A DNA stretch of 41,495 nucleotides from Actinomycetota bacterium (GCA_030018005.1 JASEGT010000013.1:1-41495), one strand, 5' to 3'. Shown: positions 24,261 to 33,401, counted from the first letter of the stretch. Translations and numbers: made by a program. Notes: generated by a model from the letters alone, not told the origin.

Positions 24261-25649
24261 CTACCTGACCATTTGATTGATAAGAACGTCCAGCATCTCG
24301 TCGAAGATCGTGACCAGCCTGGCTGCCGCCTGGTAAGCGCGCTGAAACTTGATCATATTGGTCGCTTCTTCGTCAAGCGAGACGCCCGCGACAGACTGTC
24401 GGTGATTCTCGATTAAATCGTAATACATCTTACCGTTGGCGGTCATGGCCGCTGCCTGCTGCGACTCAACCCCAAGGTTTGTTACAAGCGAGCGATAATA
24501 ATCATCCATCGTAATCGTGTTGCCGCTCATAATTAGCCCGTTCTTAAGTTGGGCAAGCGCTAATGCGTTTGAATTGTCGCCGGGCTCACCACTGAGCGAT
24601 GCGCCTAAGCTTCTAGGATCAGAGACATCCATACTTATTGCCATGTCTGAAGCGCCTATACCGGAGAAGAACTCCAACCCGGTAGAGGCGTCAAGGCCGA
24701 TACCGTTGAAGTGAATCGAGTTCACCTCATTGATAATGCTCGCAGCCAGCACATCAAGTTCGCTCTTATACGCCGGCACCGTGACATCTCGCGTTTCGGT
24801 GAGCGCTTTGATTTCGCCGCCGTAAATAGTAGCCGCGACGCCCGACGCTTTCCATTTCACATCATAGAAACCATTTCCAGGGTTGGAGACCGCCTCTAGC
24901 TCGCTATAACCATACTCGGAGACTAATTGAGAACCATTGATATATATAATCGTTGCCCCGGTATCAAGGTCTGCAATCTGTACATCGACCATCTTTGAAA
25001 GCGAATCGATGAGCAAATCTCGCTCATCCAGCATATCATTCGGCTCGGCACCGTATGTCTTGACCCGCAATATGTCCCGGTTTAACTCCGAAATGCGCTG
25101 TGCCATCGAATTGATATCATTGACCTTAACAAGCACCTGTTCGTTCAAATTATCTTGAACCCTACTCAACTTGCTATCGAGTTGGTTAAATGTCGTCGCC
25201 AGCATGCGCCCGGTCTCTAGAACGCCCGAGCGCGTCGATACGCTCTCAGGGTTTTTGCTCAGTTGCTGCCAGGAATCCCAGAATTGACCCATGATGTTGA
25301 GCAAGCCTCCATCTGAGGGCTCATTGAAGATGGTCTCGATTTGTTCGAGGCCATTCTTCTTGGCCTCCCATCCACCCAAGGACTGGCTCTCCCGCCTTAT
25401 CTGCCCATCGAAGAAGCTGTCGCGCACGCGTTGGATAGACTGAACCGTCACACCCGTTCCAAGCTGTCCTTGAATAAGCGGTCGGTTCCAGGAAGGTGCG
25501 GGAAACGAAGGTGTCGTTCCCTGGATTACCCGCTGTCTCGTGTAACCAGGCGTATTTGCGTTAGCTATATTGTGCGCAGTTACATCCAAAGCATATTGGC
25601 TCGTCTGCAGCGCTTTTCTTGCTATTTCTATTCCAAAAAAACCATCCAT
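24261..25649 (-). CDS. flgK: Flagellar hook-associated protein FlgK
   Basis: FlgK (HAP1) is the first junction protein on the distal hook. The 462-residue product contains the rod/hook signature AHNIANANTPGYTRQRVIQG near residue 25, a central helical domain (NLNEQVLVKVNDINSMAQRISELN), and a C-terminus with VSLDEEATNMIKFQRAYQAAARL, the family's hallmark. GAGGT lies 7 bases before the ATG. It follows flgN, its chaperone, by 13 bases. Confidence 0.96.
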   Translation of the reverse strand: MDGFFGIEIARKALQTSQYALDVTAHNIANANTPGYTRQRVIQGTTPSFPAPSWNRPLIQGQLGTGVTVQSIQRVRDSFFDGQIRRESQSLGGWEAKKNGLEQIETIFNEPSDGGLLNIMGQFWDSWQQLSKNPESVSTRSGVLETGRMLATTFNQLDSKLSRVQDNLNEQVLVKVNDINSMAQRISELNRDILRVKTYGAEPNDMLDERDLLIDSLSKMVDVQIADLDTGATIIYINGSQLVSEYGYSELEAVSNPGNGFYDVKWKASGVAATIYGGEIKALTETRDVTVPAYKSELDVLAASIINEVNSIHFNGIGLDASTGLEFFSGIGASDMAISMDVSDPRSLGASLSGEPGDNSNALALAQLKNGLIMSGNTITMDDYYRSLVTNLGVESQQAAAMTANGKMYYDLIENHRQSVAGVSLDEEATNMIKFQRAYQAAARLVTIFDEMLDVLINQMVR

Positions 25650-25662
25650 TTATAACACCTCG

Positions 25663-26157
25663 TTATGCTCGTCCGTCGAAAATCCTCGCGCGCGGACTCT
25701 GCGGCATTGCCGCGCTCCCGTAACACGGATCTTCAGCGGGCAGCAAAGAGTCGAGCAGGAAGTCGATGTAGCCTATACTCCTATTAACCAGCTCGGCATT
25801 GGTCTTGTTTGTCTCACTAAGCTCGTCGATGATTTGGAGGATCTCGTCTCTAAGTTTGCAGGCTTCAATGGCCGAAACGCCATTTAAGCTTCTCAAAACG
25901 GACGATATAGTGTGGGATGACTGGGGCGGATGCCGGTCATTGTCTACACCCAACAGAGCGAAACGCTGTTCCTCAAGGTTGCGCGCTTTTACGATGATCC
26001 GCTCTATCGCCTCCAAAATCTCTGAAAGCCCTTCTGTATCTCGTCCTATGATTAATTCTTGTTCTTTCTTGGCTAATCCAAGCAAGTCCTGGTACGATTC
26101 TTTCTCGCATCTTAGTACATCGACTAAAGCAACATCATCGATCTTCAATTCTCTCAC
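25663..26157 (-). CDS. flgN: Flagellar chaperone FlgN
   Basis: FlgN is the cytoplasmic chaperone for the junction proteins FlgK and FlgL. This 164-residue protein is helical, with a typical N-terminal long helix (CEKESYQDLLGLAKKEQELI) and ILEAIERIIVKARNLEEQRFAL. It lies directly between flgM and flgK, which largely decides the name. The start is uncertain: GTG at 26157 has little ribosome site, and TTG a few codons in is possible. The last 25 residues (PAEDPCYGSAAMPQSPRARI) look disordered. Confidence 0.85.
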   Translation of the reverse strand: MRELKIDDVALVDVLRCEKESYQDLLGLAKKEQELIIGRDTEGLSEILEAIERIIVKARNLEEQRFALLGVDNDRHPPQSSHTISSVLRSLNGVSAIEACKLRDEILQIIDELSETNKTNAELVNRSIGYIDFLLDSLLPAEDPCYGSAAMPQSPRARIFDGRA

Positions 26158-26169
26158 CCTTGGTGTAGT

Positions 26170-26484
26170 CTAGACCATCTTATCGATAATCATTCGATGG
26201 ACAATCTTATCTGCCACATCTTTGCTGGTTACTTCGTAATCACCAGACTTGATTTTGGTTTTTATCTCATCAACCAGGTCTTTTCTAACTTCAGGGAGCT
26301 TACGGTAAGCTTCTCTTGCTTTGTTAGCCTCTTCCCCGCGAGCCGTTATGGTGACAGAATCAACGTTGTGACGGAGCTTTTCCGTTTTCTGCTCCGAGCC
26401 TTTTGCCCGGTCAGACGTTTTGTTTTCGACCTGCCGCACATACTTGTCTAAGACCTGTTTGACTTGCTCATTTGAGATCTTCAT
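26170..26484 (-). CDS. flgM: Anti-sigma-28 factor FlgM
   Basis: FlgM binds and inhibits sigma-28 until the hook is complete and it is exported. The 104-residue product (MKISNEQVKQVLDKYVRQVE...) has the disordered N-terminal region and the conserved C-terminal half: DSVTITARGEEANKAREAYR and VRKDLVDEIKTKIKSGDYEV, ending in KDVADKIVHRMI. Start at 26484 is preferred over GTG at 26493 because GGGGTG lies about 6 bases before it. The downstream genes of sigma-28-type promoters in this window are its expected regulon. Confidence 0.93.
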   Translation of the reverse strand: MKISNEQVKQVLDKYVRQVENKTSDRAKGSEQKTEKLRHNVDSVTITARGEEANKAREAYRKLPEVRKDLVDEIKTKIKSGDYEVTSKDVADKIVHRMIIDKMV

Positions 26485-26677
26485 ACTATTCACCCCACTT
26501 GCTCATAGTTATCGTCAGGTTCTGCCGCTTTCTCCAGCATTCCAGCAAAACCGTCTCGGCAATTACGCAAACGCGGGTGAAACCAACCGCTCACACAAAC
26601 CGGCTCAATGCCGGCGAACTGCTATCCTTGACGTATCTCGCAATCCCGTAAAACCCTCAACCTGTCAACGATATTGG

Positions 26678-27463
26678 CTATGCCCTGATGTTAGTAGCTA
26701 GCATCAGCATCTCTTCGGCCGTCTTGAGTGCCCGTGAATTTACCTCATACGCACGTTGCGCGATGACCAACTGGGTCATCTCATCGGCAAGTTCCACGTT
26801 CGAGCCCTCGACAAAGCCTTGGGTCAACCGCCCCACACCATCGCTCTCAGGTATCTCTTCAACAACATTGCCGCTGGCTACAGTCGGAACGAAAACGTTT
26901 TCTCCAACCGCTAGCAGGCCATTTGGGTTATCGACCTTGAAGAGTGTTATAGTACCGACCTCGCGGAGCTCTCCGGTCTCGACATCAACAACCCGAACCT
27001 GACCATTCGGAAGTATATTAAGGTCGGTTGCCCCTTCAGGTAAGGTTATTGCAGGGTCCAACGTATAGCCCTGCGGCGTAGCGAGCTTCCCGGTAGAATC
27101 AGCGTTAAAACTGCCGTCTCTCGTATAGGCAGGGGTTCCGTCTGGAAGTTGAACCCGGAAAAACCCTGCTCCGTCGATAGCGACATCATATGGGTTGTCG
27201 GTCGCCTCCAGCCTGCCTTGATTAAATATTCTCTGGGTCGATGCGACCCTAACCCCCGTGCCAATCGATATTCCCGTCCTGCTTGAATTATCGGGCTCAA
27301 ACTCTCCTAAGGCATTAGCCTGCATATAGCTGAGATCCTGGAACTGTGTGATACTGCGCTTGAAGCCGGTCGTGCTAACATTCGCGACATTATTTGAGAT
27401 TGCGTCTACCGCCGCTCTTTGCGAAAGCAGGCCTGACGCCGACGTCCATAATGCTCCAATCAT
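26678..27463 (-). CDS. flgG: Flagellar distal rod protein FlgG
   Basis: FlgG forms the distal rod. From the ATG at 27463 (AAGGAGG 5 bases upstream; the longer frame to 27514 has no ribosome site and lacks family sequence) the product is 261 residues. It starts MIGALWTSASGLLSQRAAVD and has NNVANVSTTGFKRSITQFQD. The mid-sequence family stretch is GAGFFRVQLPDGTPAYTRDG, and the C-terminus is VELADEMTQLVIAQRAYEVN. The second copy next to it (27602-28354) is more divergent, so I call this one flgG. Confidence 0.93.
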   Translation of the reverse strand: MIGALWTSASGLLSQRAAVDAISNNVANVSTTGFKRSITQFQDLSYMQANALGEFEPDNSSRTGISIGTGVRVASTQRIFNQGRLEATDNPYDVAIDGAGFFRVQLPDGTPAYTRDGSFNADSTGKLATPQGYTLDPAITLPEGATDLNILPNGQVRVVDVETGELREVGTITLFKVDNPNGLLAVGENVFVPTVASGNVVEEIPESDGVGRLTQGFVEGSNVELADEMTQLVIAQRAYEVNSRALKTAEEMLMLATNIRA

Positions 27464-27601
27464 GCTACCCTCCTTCTTGCCGTATCCGTGTAATTTCGGA
27501 CGTAGGGTAGGCATAGAGAATGTGACTTAAGGGATGTTGGGGTTTGACCCGCCTCTATCAATCGGCGGTTCTGGGGAGACCTCCGTTTCCGGTCCAGCCT
27601 C

Positions 27602-28354
27602 TTACGCTAATCTACCAACATCATTCACTGCTCTACCCAAGATTTCGTCCTGGCTCTTCAATATCTTCTGGTTGGCCTCAAAAGACCTTACCGTTGTAAT
27701 CATGTCGACCATCTCAATCGTAACGTCGACATTCGAGCCTTCCAAATACTTTTGTCTAACTCGAGCCTCGGAAGCCCTTCCTTCGGTTTGTGAAACAAAC
27801 AGGTTGCTTCCGGCCTTCTCTAACTCATCGGCATCGAAATCTCGTATCTTTAGCCTGTCGATATAAGTATCATCGACATAGATATTTCCTGTCTCATCGA
27901 TAAAGACCTCATCACCATTGATCGCTATAGTAGATCCGTTTTCGCCCAACACAAGATTGCCGTCCTGGTCGACCAATCTACTCAAGCCGCCGATTCCGAA
28001 GCTTCCATTTCTCGTATACCTTTCACCTGCTTGGGTCCCAACGGCAAACAACCCGTTGCCGGACAGCGCGACGTCAAGCATACTTCCGGTGTGACGCAAT
28101 GGGGCGTCCGTATTTATGAAACCGGTTTCTCCGATACCGACCCCGGTACTTAACCAGCCGAGGGGATTCTGGGCAGCCGGCGCGCCGACGCTTTTCTCAG
28201 ACGCATACACTAATGCATCCGGAAACGAAGTTATCGATGCATAATCTCGCTTAAATCCAGTTGTGTTGACGTTGGCCAGGTTGTTCGAGATAACGTCTTG
28301 CTTGTTCATTAGGGCAAGCATCCCTGTAGCCGAGGTGTATAACCCTCTTATCAT
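27602..28354 (-). CDS. Flagellar rod protein FlgF/FlgG-type
   Basis: A 250-residue member of the FlgE/F/G family. It starts MIRGLYTSATGMLALMNKQD with the signature NNLANVNTTGFKRDYASIT and ends with VTIEMVDMITTVRSFEANQK. It precedes flgG by 138 bp, the order flgF-flgG, so it is most probably FlgF (flgF), though Gram-positive clusters often carry two similar rod genes (flhO/flhP in Bacillus). AGGAGG lies 6 bases before the ATG. Placement downstream of the chemotaxis genes rather than in the basal-body operon is notable. Confidence 0.88.
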   Translation of the reverse strand: MIRGLYTSATGMLALMNKQDVISNNLANVNTTGFKRDYASITSFPDALVYASEKSVGAPAAQNPLGWLSTGVGIGETGFINTDAPLRHTGSMLDVALSGNGLFAVGTQAGERYTRNGSFGIGGLSRLVDQDGNLVLGENGSTIAINGDEVFIDETGNIYVDDTYIDRLKIRDFDADELEKAGSNLFVSQTEGRASEARVRQKYLEGSNVDVTIEMVDMITTVRSFEANQKILKSQDEILGRAVNDVGRLA

Positions 28355-28391
28355 TTGGCACCTCCTTTCGCTGTTGCTAATCCTTGGGTGT

Positions 28392-28898
28392 CTAGCTAGC
28401 CGCCTTTTTGGAAGCCATAATATCTTCTGCGTTAACGCGCTCCTTGAGCGCTATACTTACCTCGATGTCTCCAAATTCGCTCATAAGAACGACATAGAGC
28501 CGCTGGATGTCTACCGTGGATATGAGAACTTTCTGACCTATGATCAGCGTCGGTGGTGTAATGGCCAGACTCGAGTACGACTCGCCAAACTTGACCGTCG
28601 CCAGCCCGGTAATCATGTTCCCCAATTCGCTAATCGCACTTTGCGCAAGCTCGTCGAGCAAGGGGACGTTGCGACCGATCATCGCTGCGGCAATCCTCTT
28701 CGCGGCCTTGGATGAAATACCGTATATGACCTGGCCGTGGATTTCACCAGTTATGCCAAGAAGCACGCTGACTTCTTGAGAAGTTAACGATGACTTCTGA
28801 ACAGAAATCGGTCCTTTTTGCAGTTTGGCACCCGTTTCGGTCTCAAAGACTTCGCAAGCGGCTTCGAGAAACGGATTTACAAATTCAGCTTTGAGCAT
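28392..28898 (-). CDS. cheX: CheY-P phosphatase CheX
   Basis: CheX is a dimeric CheY-phosphate phosphatase. From ATG at 28898 it is 168 residues, the usual length. The phosphatase helix ISELGNMITGLA carries the catalytic pair E91 and N94 (E-x2-N), and the sequence has the family's start MLKAEFVNPFLEAACEVFE. The ATG at 28916 has no ribosome site, while AAGGGA lies 9 bases before 28898. The gene lies 48 bp after an HDOD gene. Both CheX and CheC are present, so two phosphatases act on CheY. Confidence 0.93.
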   Translation of the reverse strand: MLKAEFVNPFLEAACEVFETETGAKLQKGPISVQKSSLTSQEVSVLLGITGEIHGQVIYGISSKAAKRIAAAMIGRNVPLLDELAQSAISELGNMITGLATVKFGESYSSLAITPPTLIIGQKVLISTVDIQRLYVVLMSEFGDIEVSIALKERVNAEDIMASKKAAS

Positions 28899-28946
28899 CT
28901 CTACCGTCCCTTCCATCTATAATGTCGTCTAAATCCCGGCCGAGCT

Positions 28947-29795
28947 TTATGTCAGAATCTTTTCTATCTCTTCAGCAATGCTATAAGCGGAATAAATCAG
29001 GTTGTCTATCTCCGGCTCATCTAATTTCAAAATCTCCAGTGCTTCCTTTTTAAGCGGATAGAGCATGCCATCGTTTCCTATTCCAAGACCCAAGCTGAGG
29101 CAGATGAAATCCGCCACATGGACGATTGCTGTAAGCTCGGGCTCTTTCTTGGCCCTTTCCGGTCGGTGATGGCAACGGATGGCCTCAACTATTGTGTCGT
29201 TGAAATTCCACTTCTCGGCAACTTTAGAGCCAATATCCTGATGGTCGAAGCCTAGCACACGTTTTTCGGCTTCGGCGAAGGAGAGTCCCTGACTACCGGC
29301 TAATTCTATTATCTCGTCTATTTCATCTCTCACATACTCGTTAAGGATGACTTTGCCGACATCATGAAGCAAGCCGGCGACAAATGCCTCTTCGACGGCC
29401 GGATATTTTACCTGGGTCGCAAGTAAGCGCGAAGCAAGCGCACAACCAACCGAGTGTTTCCACATATCGCCTTTTTCAAGCCCGTATCCGCGGACTTCAT
29501 TGTCGTAGAATTTCTGGAGGGTAAGCGCTAGAACAACGCTCTTGAGCGTCTCGTAGCCGAGAATGACTATAGCCTCGCTCACGGTCGTGACTTTGCGGGC
29601 AAACCCATAGTATGCTGAGTTAGCCATGCGCAGCACGCGCGCTGTAAACGCAGGGTCATACGAGATGACGCGACTTATGTCAACCGCTGATGCCCTGGGA
29701 TCATTAGTTAGCTTAAGCACGCGATTTGCAATCGCTGAGAACGGTGGTAAGTCCCTTATTTCTTTTAAGATTTTTTGTGCGACTTCCTGCCCCAT
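28947..29795 (-). CDS. HDOD domain protein
   Basis: A 282-residue single-domain HDOD (HD-related output) protein. Motifs: LPPFSAIANRVLKLTNDPRAS at the start, VISYDPAFTARVLRMANSAYYG, the central AGLLHDVGKVILNEY with an H-D pair, and IVEAIRCHHRPERA. Many HDOD proteins act in signalling without known catalysis. GGAGG lies 5 bases before the ATG at 29795, preferred over 29807. It stands second of two tandem HDOD genes between cheR and cheX, so a role in chemotaxis or motility control is likely, but its output is unknown. Confidence 0.9.
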   Translation of the reverse strand: MGQEVAQKILKEIRDLPPFSAIANRVLKLTNDPRASAVDISRVISYDPAFTARVLRMANSAYYGFARKVTTVSEAIVILGYETLKSVVLALTLQKFYDNEVRGYGLEKGDMWKHSVGCALASRLLATQVKYPAVEEAFVAGLLHDVGKVILNEYVRDEIDEIIELAGSQGLSFAEAEKRVLGFDHQDIGSKVAEKWNFNDTIVEAIRCHHRPERAKKEPELTAIVHVADFICLSLGLGIGNDGMLYPLKKEALEILKLDEPEIDNLIYSAYSIAEEIEKILT

Positions 29796-29841
29796 CATAT
29801 CCTCCATTTATCGCCGATGTCGAAAGCTGCGTTCCCTTTCG

Positions 29842-29876
29842 ATTGAAAGCTTTCAGCTTCGCGCTCGGCTTTCAAT
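29842..29876. repeat. Hairpin between the two HDOD genes
   Basis: ATTGAAAGC (29842-29850) and its exact complement (29868-29876) flank a 17-base loop in the 80-bp gap between the HDOD genes; the left arm also forms a 12-bp palindrome, TGAAAGCTTTCA. No T-run follows on the minus strand, so it is more likely a processing or stability element than a terminator. Confidence 0.4.
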
Positions 29877-29887
29877 ATGCCGCCAAA

Positions 29888-30658
29888 CTAATCCAACGAC
29901 GGTATATTGCCTGCTAATAAGCTAACGAGACCATCATCTTTTAGAGCGGGTCCGAGACTCATGCACATGCAATCAGCCAGGTGGACGAAGACCGTTAGGT
30001 CTGATCCGTCACTAGCTTTTTCCGGCTCGTGATGACACCTTATGGCTTCAACGACAGCATCATCAAAGTGCCATTTCTCCGCTAGGAGGGCTCCGGCTTC
30101 CGCATGATCTATCCCAAGCAAAGCCCTCTCCGCCTCTGCTGGGGTTAGCCCATCTTCTGTAATAGTATCGACCAACATAAGTCTTTCTTCACATAAAAAT
30201 TTATCGAGCACGATTTTGCCGATATCGTGCATCATGCCCGCCACAAACGCTTGTTCCAAATCGTTGAAATTCGTTTTCGTCGCTATCATCCAGGCCGAAA
30301 GGCCACAGTTTATCGAGTGCTCCCAGAGTTCTCCGGAAATCTGCCCATAGGATTTAAGTTCACCGCTGATAAAGTCCTGCAAAGAAAAGGCCAGCATGAC
30401 TCCGCGGAGCACGTCCTTGTCCTCAAGAGCCACCGGCCCTTGGGACACCATTCCAGGACCCCCAAAACCAAACGCTGCATATTTAGTCATCTGGAGTATC
30501 TGTTGAGCGAACCTCGCATCATGCATGCCGAGAGCCTTCAAAGACTCCCCGCTCAATGCCTGCTCTCTTAAGCCGACCATAGCCTTATCGGCCACAAACG
30601 AAAACTGTGGCATCTCGTCGATTGCTCTCCGTATTTTCTCAACCAACTCTTTTGACAT
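29888..30658 (-). CDS. HDOD domain protein (second, divergent copy)
   Basis: A 256-residue HDOD protein related to its downstream neighbour. Both carry an HHxPE segment (AIRCHHEPEKA here) and a central H-D pair (AGMMHDIGKIVLDKF). The early part differs: MPQFSFVADKAMVGLREQAL and FAQQILQMTKYAAFGFGGPG carry glycines and replace the usual DPAFTARVLRMANSAYYG. The C-terminus is also shorter. GGAGG lies 5 bases before the ATG at 30658; the start overlaps the end of cheR by 20 bases. Ancient tandem duplication followed by divergence is the simplest reading; the two may form a heterodimer, which is inference. Confidence 0.88.
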   Translation of the reverse strand: MSKELVEKIRRAIDEMPQFSFVADKAMVGLREQALSGESLKALGMHDARFAQQILQMTKYAAFGFGGPGMVSQGPVALEDKDVLRGVMLAFSLQDFISGELKSYGQISGELWEHSINCGLSAWMIATKTNFNDLEQAFVAGMMHDIGKIVLDKFLCEERLMLVDTITEDGLTPAEAERALLGIDHAEAGALLAEKWHFDDAVVEAIRCHHEPEKASDGSDLTVFVHLADCMCMSLGPALKDDGLVSLLAGNIPSLD

Positions 30659-31463
30659 GCAATCCTCCGTCAACAGGCAGCTTCCTATAAAAGAACGGAC
30701 GCGAAACTTGTAGACCTAGGCTCTTCGCATTCAAAATACTCTCGGCGCCTCCAACGAAAAGAACACCCTGCTCAGTCAGCGACTCCCTAAAATTCCGATA
30801 TATCTGGTCTTTAGCTTCAGAGGTGAAATAAATCACTACATTGCGACAGAGTATTAGGTCGAAGTCATTCTCGTATTTATCGTTCAGCAGATCTTGTTTT
30901 TTGAAAACGACGCGTTTCTTTATCTCATCGCTTAAAATTGCTTGACCATTGTCGCACTTGAAAAATCTACTGGTAAGATGTTTCGGAACATTCCGTATGT
31001 CACGGTCTTCATAACACCCGAGCCTGGCTTTTTGTAGGATTCTGTCGTCAAGGTCGGTGCCGATTATCGTGTGGTGCTTTCCGGGTGTCAGTTCTTCAAG
31101 GATGAGTGTGAGGGTGTAGGGTTCAGACCCATTCGAACAACCTGCACTCCAAATGCGCAACTCTTTCCTATGACTTAGCAGCTCAGGAAGTATAACATCT
31201 TGAAGTTCTTTGAACTTCAGCTGGTCGCGATAGAACTCTGATACGTTAATCGTCACCCAATCAACAAACTCATTAAGCTTCTGCTTGTCGGATGCGAGAA
31301 TATCCGCGAATTCCCTGTAATTCTTCGTGCCGGCTTGGTCCATGACGAATGCGAGTCTTCGCTGTATCTGCCAAGGCTTGTAATTGCTCAAATCGATAGC
31401 ACTAAGACTCTTTATCTTGCCTACAAAGTATGAATAATCCGGACTGTCGTCAAACTCCACCAT
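30639..31463 (-). CDS. cheR: Chemoreceptor methyltransferase CheR
   Basis: CheR methylates glutamates of MCPs with SAM for adaptation. The 274-residue product has the N-terminal helical domain (LSNYKPWQIQRRLAFVMDQA), the receptor-contacting beta-region, and the SAM-binding motif RIWSAGCSNGSEPYTLTLIL near residue 103. The conserved LILCRNVVIYF follows near 206. AGAGG lies 5 bases before the ATG. It follows cheB by 13 bases and is followed by two HDOD genes. The two MCPs in this window and any others in the genome are the expected substrates. Confidence 0.96.
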   Translation of the reverse strand: MVEFDDSPDYSYFVGKIKSLSAIDLSNYKPWQIQRRLAFVMDQAGTKNYREFADILASDKQKLNEFVDWVTINVSEFYRDQLKFKELQDVILPELLSHRKELRIWSAGCSNGSEPYTLTLILEELTPGKHHTIIGTDLDDRILQKARLGCYEDRDIRNVPKHLTSRFFKCDNGQAILSDEIKKRVVFKKQDLLNDKYENDFDLILCRNVVIYFTSEAKDQIYRNFRESLTEQGVLFVGGAESILNAKSLGLQVSRPFFYRKLPVDGGLHVKRVG

Positions 31464-31476
31464 GGCAACCTCTTTC

Positions 31477-32511
31477 TTAAAGCATCTTTACTATCTCGTT
31501 TGCTATCTGCTCTACGGGAACAACTCTGTCGGCATTGCCATTTTCGATTACAGACCGCGACATGCCGTAAACGATACATGTAGATTCATCTTCGGCAATG
31601 GTGCAACCGCCTTTTTTCTTGATAAGAGCCATACCGTCTGCGCCATCGTGCCCCATGCCTGTAAGAATCACTCCTATTATATGTGGGCCATAGACCGCAG
31701 CGGCTGAACTCATCATGACATCGACCGAAGGCCTTACTGAGTTGACAGAAGGCCCATGATTCAACTTTACGACCTGCCCCTGCTCTATAAGCATATGGTA
31801 GTCCCCGGGTGCTATCAGGGCGCGACCCGGCTCTAATCTATCACCATTACCAGCCTCATTCACATTGATCTGGGAGTCGGCTTCGAGCCTTTTTGAGATT
31901 GATTTTATGAACGGACCAGGCGGCATATGTTGGACTATTGCAATCGGTGCAGGAAAATTCTTCGGTAGTCGTGGCAAGACCTCCAAGAGAGCCCTGGGCC
32001 CACCTGTTGAGGAACCGATAAGAACAAGCTTATTGCTGTGTTTGCCGGGCCTGACGACGGCATCACTTGCTGCAGCAATTTTTGGTTGCGTACTTTGCAC
32101 AAGCCTCAAACGCGCGCGCGACGCTATTTTGACCTTAGCGACAATTTCTTCCTTGATGTTATAGTGCTTGATATCCCCGAAACTCGTTGGTTTATGTATG
32201 AAATCTACCGCACCCCTCGTAAGAGCAGTCATTGCCGCTTCAGAGCCGGCTTCCGTTAGTGTGCTTACCATTATGACCGGGGTCGGGTGTTCCTTCATTA
32301 TTCGCGCAAGCGCGGTCAGCCCATCCATATTGGGCATTTCTATGTCTAGCGTGACAACATCAGGCCTAAGTCTTGCAATCTTTTCGATTGCTTCTAGGCC
32401 ATTTTCGGCGGTGTCGACAACGTTGATCCCTGGGTCAGAGTTCAATATTTCAACAAGGCGTTTTCTTATAAAAAAGGAGTCATCGACGACGAGAACTTTT
32501 ACTTGTGGCAA
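31477..32511 (-). CDS. cheB: Chemotaxis response regulator/methylesterase CheB
   Basis: CheB demethylates receptors when phosphorylated. From a TTG at 32511 it is 344 residues. The receiver domain (KVLVVDDSFFIRKRL; DVVTLDIEMPNMDG with the phospho-aspartate; the lysine in FIHKPTSF) is followed by the methylesterase domain with serine in IGSSTGGPRALLE, histidine in IVQHMPPG and aspartate in GMGHDGADGM. No ATG start is available: GGAG lies 9 bases before TTG 32511, whereas TTG 32532, directly after the cheY stop, lacks a ribosome site. Either way the start is TTG. Confidence 0.95.
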   Translation of the reverse strand: MPQVKVLVVDDSFFIRKRLVEILNSDPGINVVDTAENGLEAIEKIARLRPDVVTLDIEMPNMDGLTALARIMKEHPTPVIMVSTLTEAGSEAAMTALTRGAVDFIHKPTSFGDIKHYNIKEEIVAKVKIASRARLRLVQSTQPKIAAASDAVVRPGKHSNKLVLIGSSTGGPRALLEVLPRLPKNFPAPIAIVQHMPPGPFIKSISKRLEADSQINVNEAGNGDRLEPGRALIAPGDYHMLIEQGQVVKLNHGPSVNSVRPSVDVMMSSAAAVYGPHIIGVILTGMGHDGADGMALIKKKGGCTIAEDESTCIVYGMSRSVIENGNADRVVPVEQIANEIVKML

Positions 32512-32534
32512 TTTTTCACTCTCCGAACTCAAAA

Positions 32535-32897
32535 CTAACCGATTTGCTTTTTAATGGCCTCTAGAACCCTGTCGGGCTGAAACGGCTTTAGCACATAGTC
32601 CTTTGCACCTGACTTGATGGCCTGGATGACCATGCCTTGCTGCCCCATCGCGCTGCAAACAATTACCTTTGCGCTATCGTCGAGCTTCTTGATTTCCGTG
32701 ATTGCCTCGATACCATCCATGACGGGCATAGTAATATCCATGATGACAAGATCGGGTTTGAGTTGCTGGTATTTCATAACCGCTTCCTCACCGTTGCCGG
32801 CCTCACCCGTGACGCTGTACCCGTTATCTGTGAGAAGCTTGACGATCTTCATTCTCATGAAAGCGGCATCGTCAACGACCAAAACGTTCTTTCCCAT
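32535..32897 (-). CDS. cheY: Chemotaxis response regulator CheY
   Basis: CheY is the diffusible signal that binds the motor switch. The 120-residue product has a single receiver domain with phospho-acceptor D54 (in VIMDITMPVMDG), acidic pair D9/D10, S83 in VIVCSAMGQQG and K105 in YVLKPF. GGAGG sits 8 bases before the ATG. It lies between cheD and cheB in the operon. The standalone form and context support CheY over other small receivers. Confidence 0.95.
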   Translation of the reverse strand: MGKNVLVVDDAAFMRMKIVKLLTDNGYSVTGEAGNGEEAVMKYQQLKPDLVIMDITMPVMDGIEAITEIKKLDDSAKVIVCSAMGQQGMVIQAIKSGAKDYVLKPFQPDRVLEAIKKQIG

Positions 32898-32909
32898 TCT
32901 CTCAGCCTC

Positions 32910-33398
32910 CTAAATTACGGTCACGCTACGACCTATTGCTTTAACCATAAGTTCACCACTTGCAACCGAGAACTCAACTGTCCTTCCATAATCTTTACCA
33001 GTATCGGCAGCAACAAGTTTGAGTTTAAGCTCACTAAGAACCCTTGTGATTGCTTCAACATTTCGCTCACCGATTTCGAGCAAACTACTGCCACCCGGCA
33101 TCTTAAACATTCGAGCACCTCCGGCTATCTTAACGGTGATATGTCCGGGCTCCGCGCCGTTCTTTATCATCTCCTCAAATAATCGGGGAACGCCTGTATC
33201 GGCAAATCTCGCGTTCAATAGTTCGTCCCTGCCGTTGTCGACGGGGAGCATGATGTGCGCCATCCCAGCTACTTTCGCGACTTTATCGTATAGGCAAACC
33301 GCTACGCACGAACCGAGTCCTCGCGTGATGATCGCAGTACTGCGATCTCTGGATACCTCGAAGTCGCCGATTCCGATATTTATTAGAATTCCAGCCAT
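32910..33398 (-). CDS. cheD: Chemoreceptor glutamine deamidase CheD
   Basis: CheD deamidates receptor glutamines and, with CheC, modulates adaptation. The 162-residue sequence has the active-site cysteine C31 in TRGLGSCVAVCLYD and histidine H48 in GMAHIMLP, plus the family motif KIAGGARMF. GAGG lies 7 bases before the ATG, 3 bases after cheC, so CheC and CheD are made together. This CheC-CheD pair is a Gram-positive-type adaptation system. Confidence 0.96.
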   Translation of the reverse strand: MAGILINIGIGDFEVSRDRSTAIITRGLGSCVAVCLYDKVAKVAGMAHIMLPVDNGRDELLNARFADTGVPRLFEEMIKNGAEPGHITVKIAGGARMFKMPGGSSLLEIGERNVEAITRVLSELKLKLVAADTGKDYGRTVEFSVASGELMVKAIGRSVTVI

Positions 33399-33401
33399 TT
33401 A

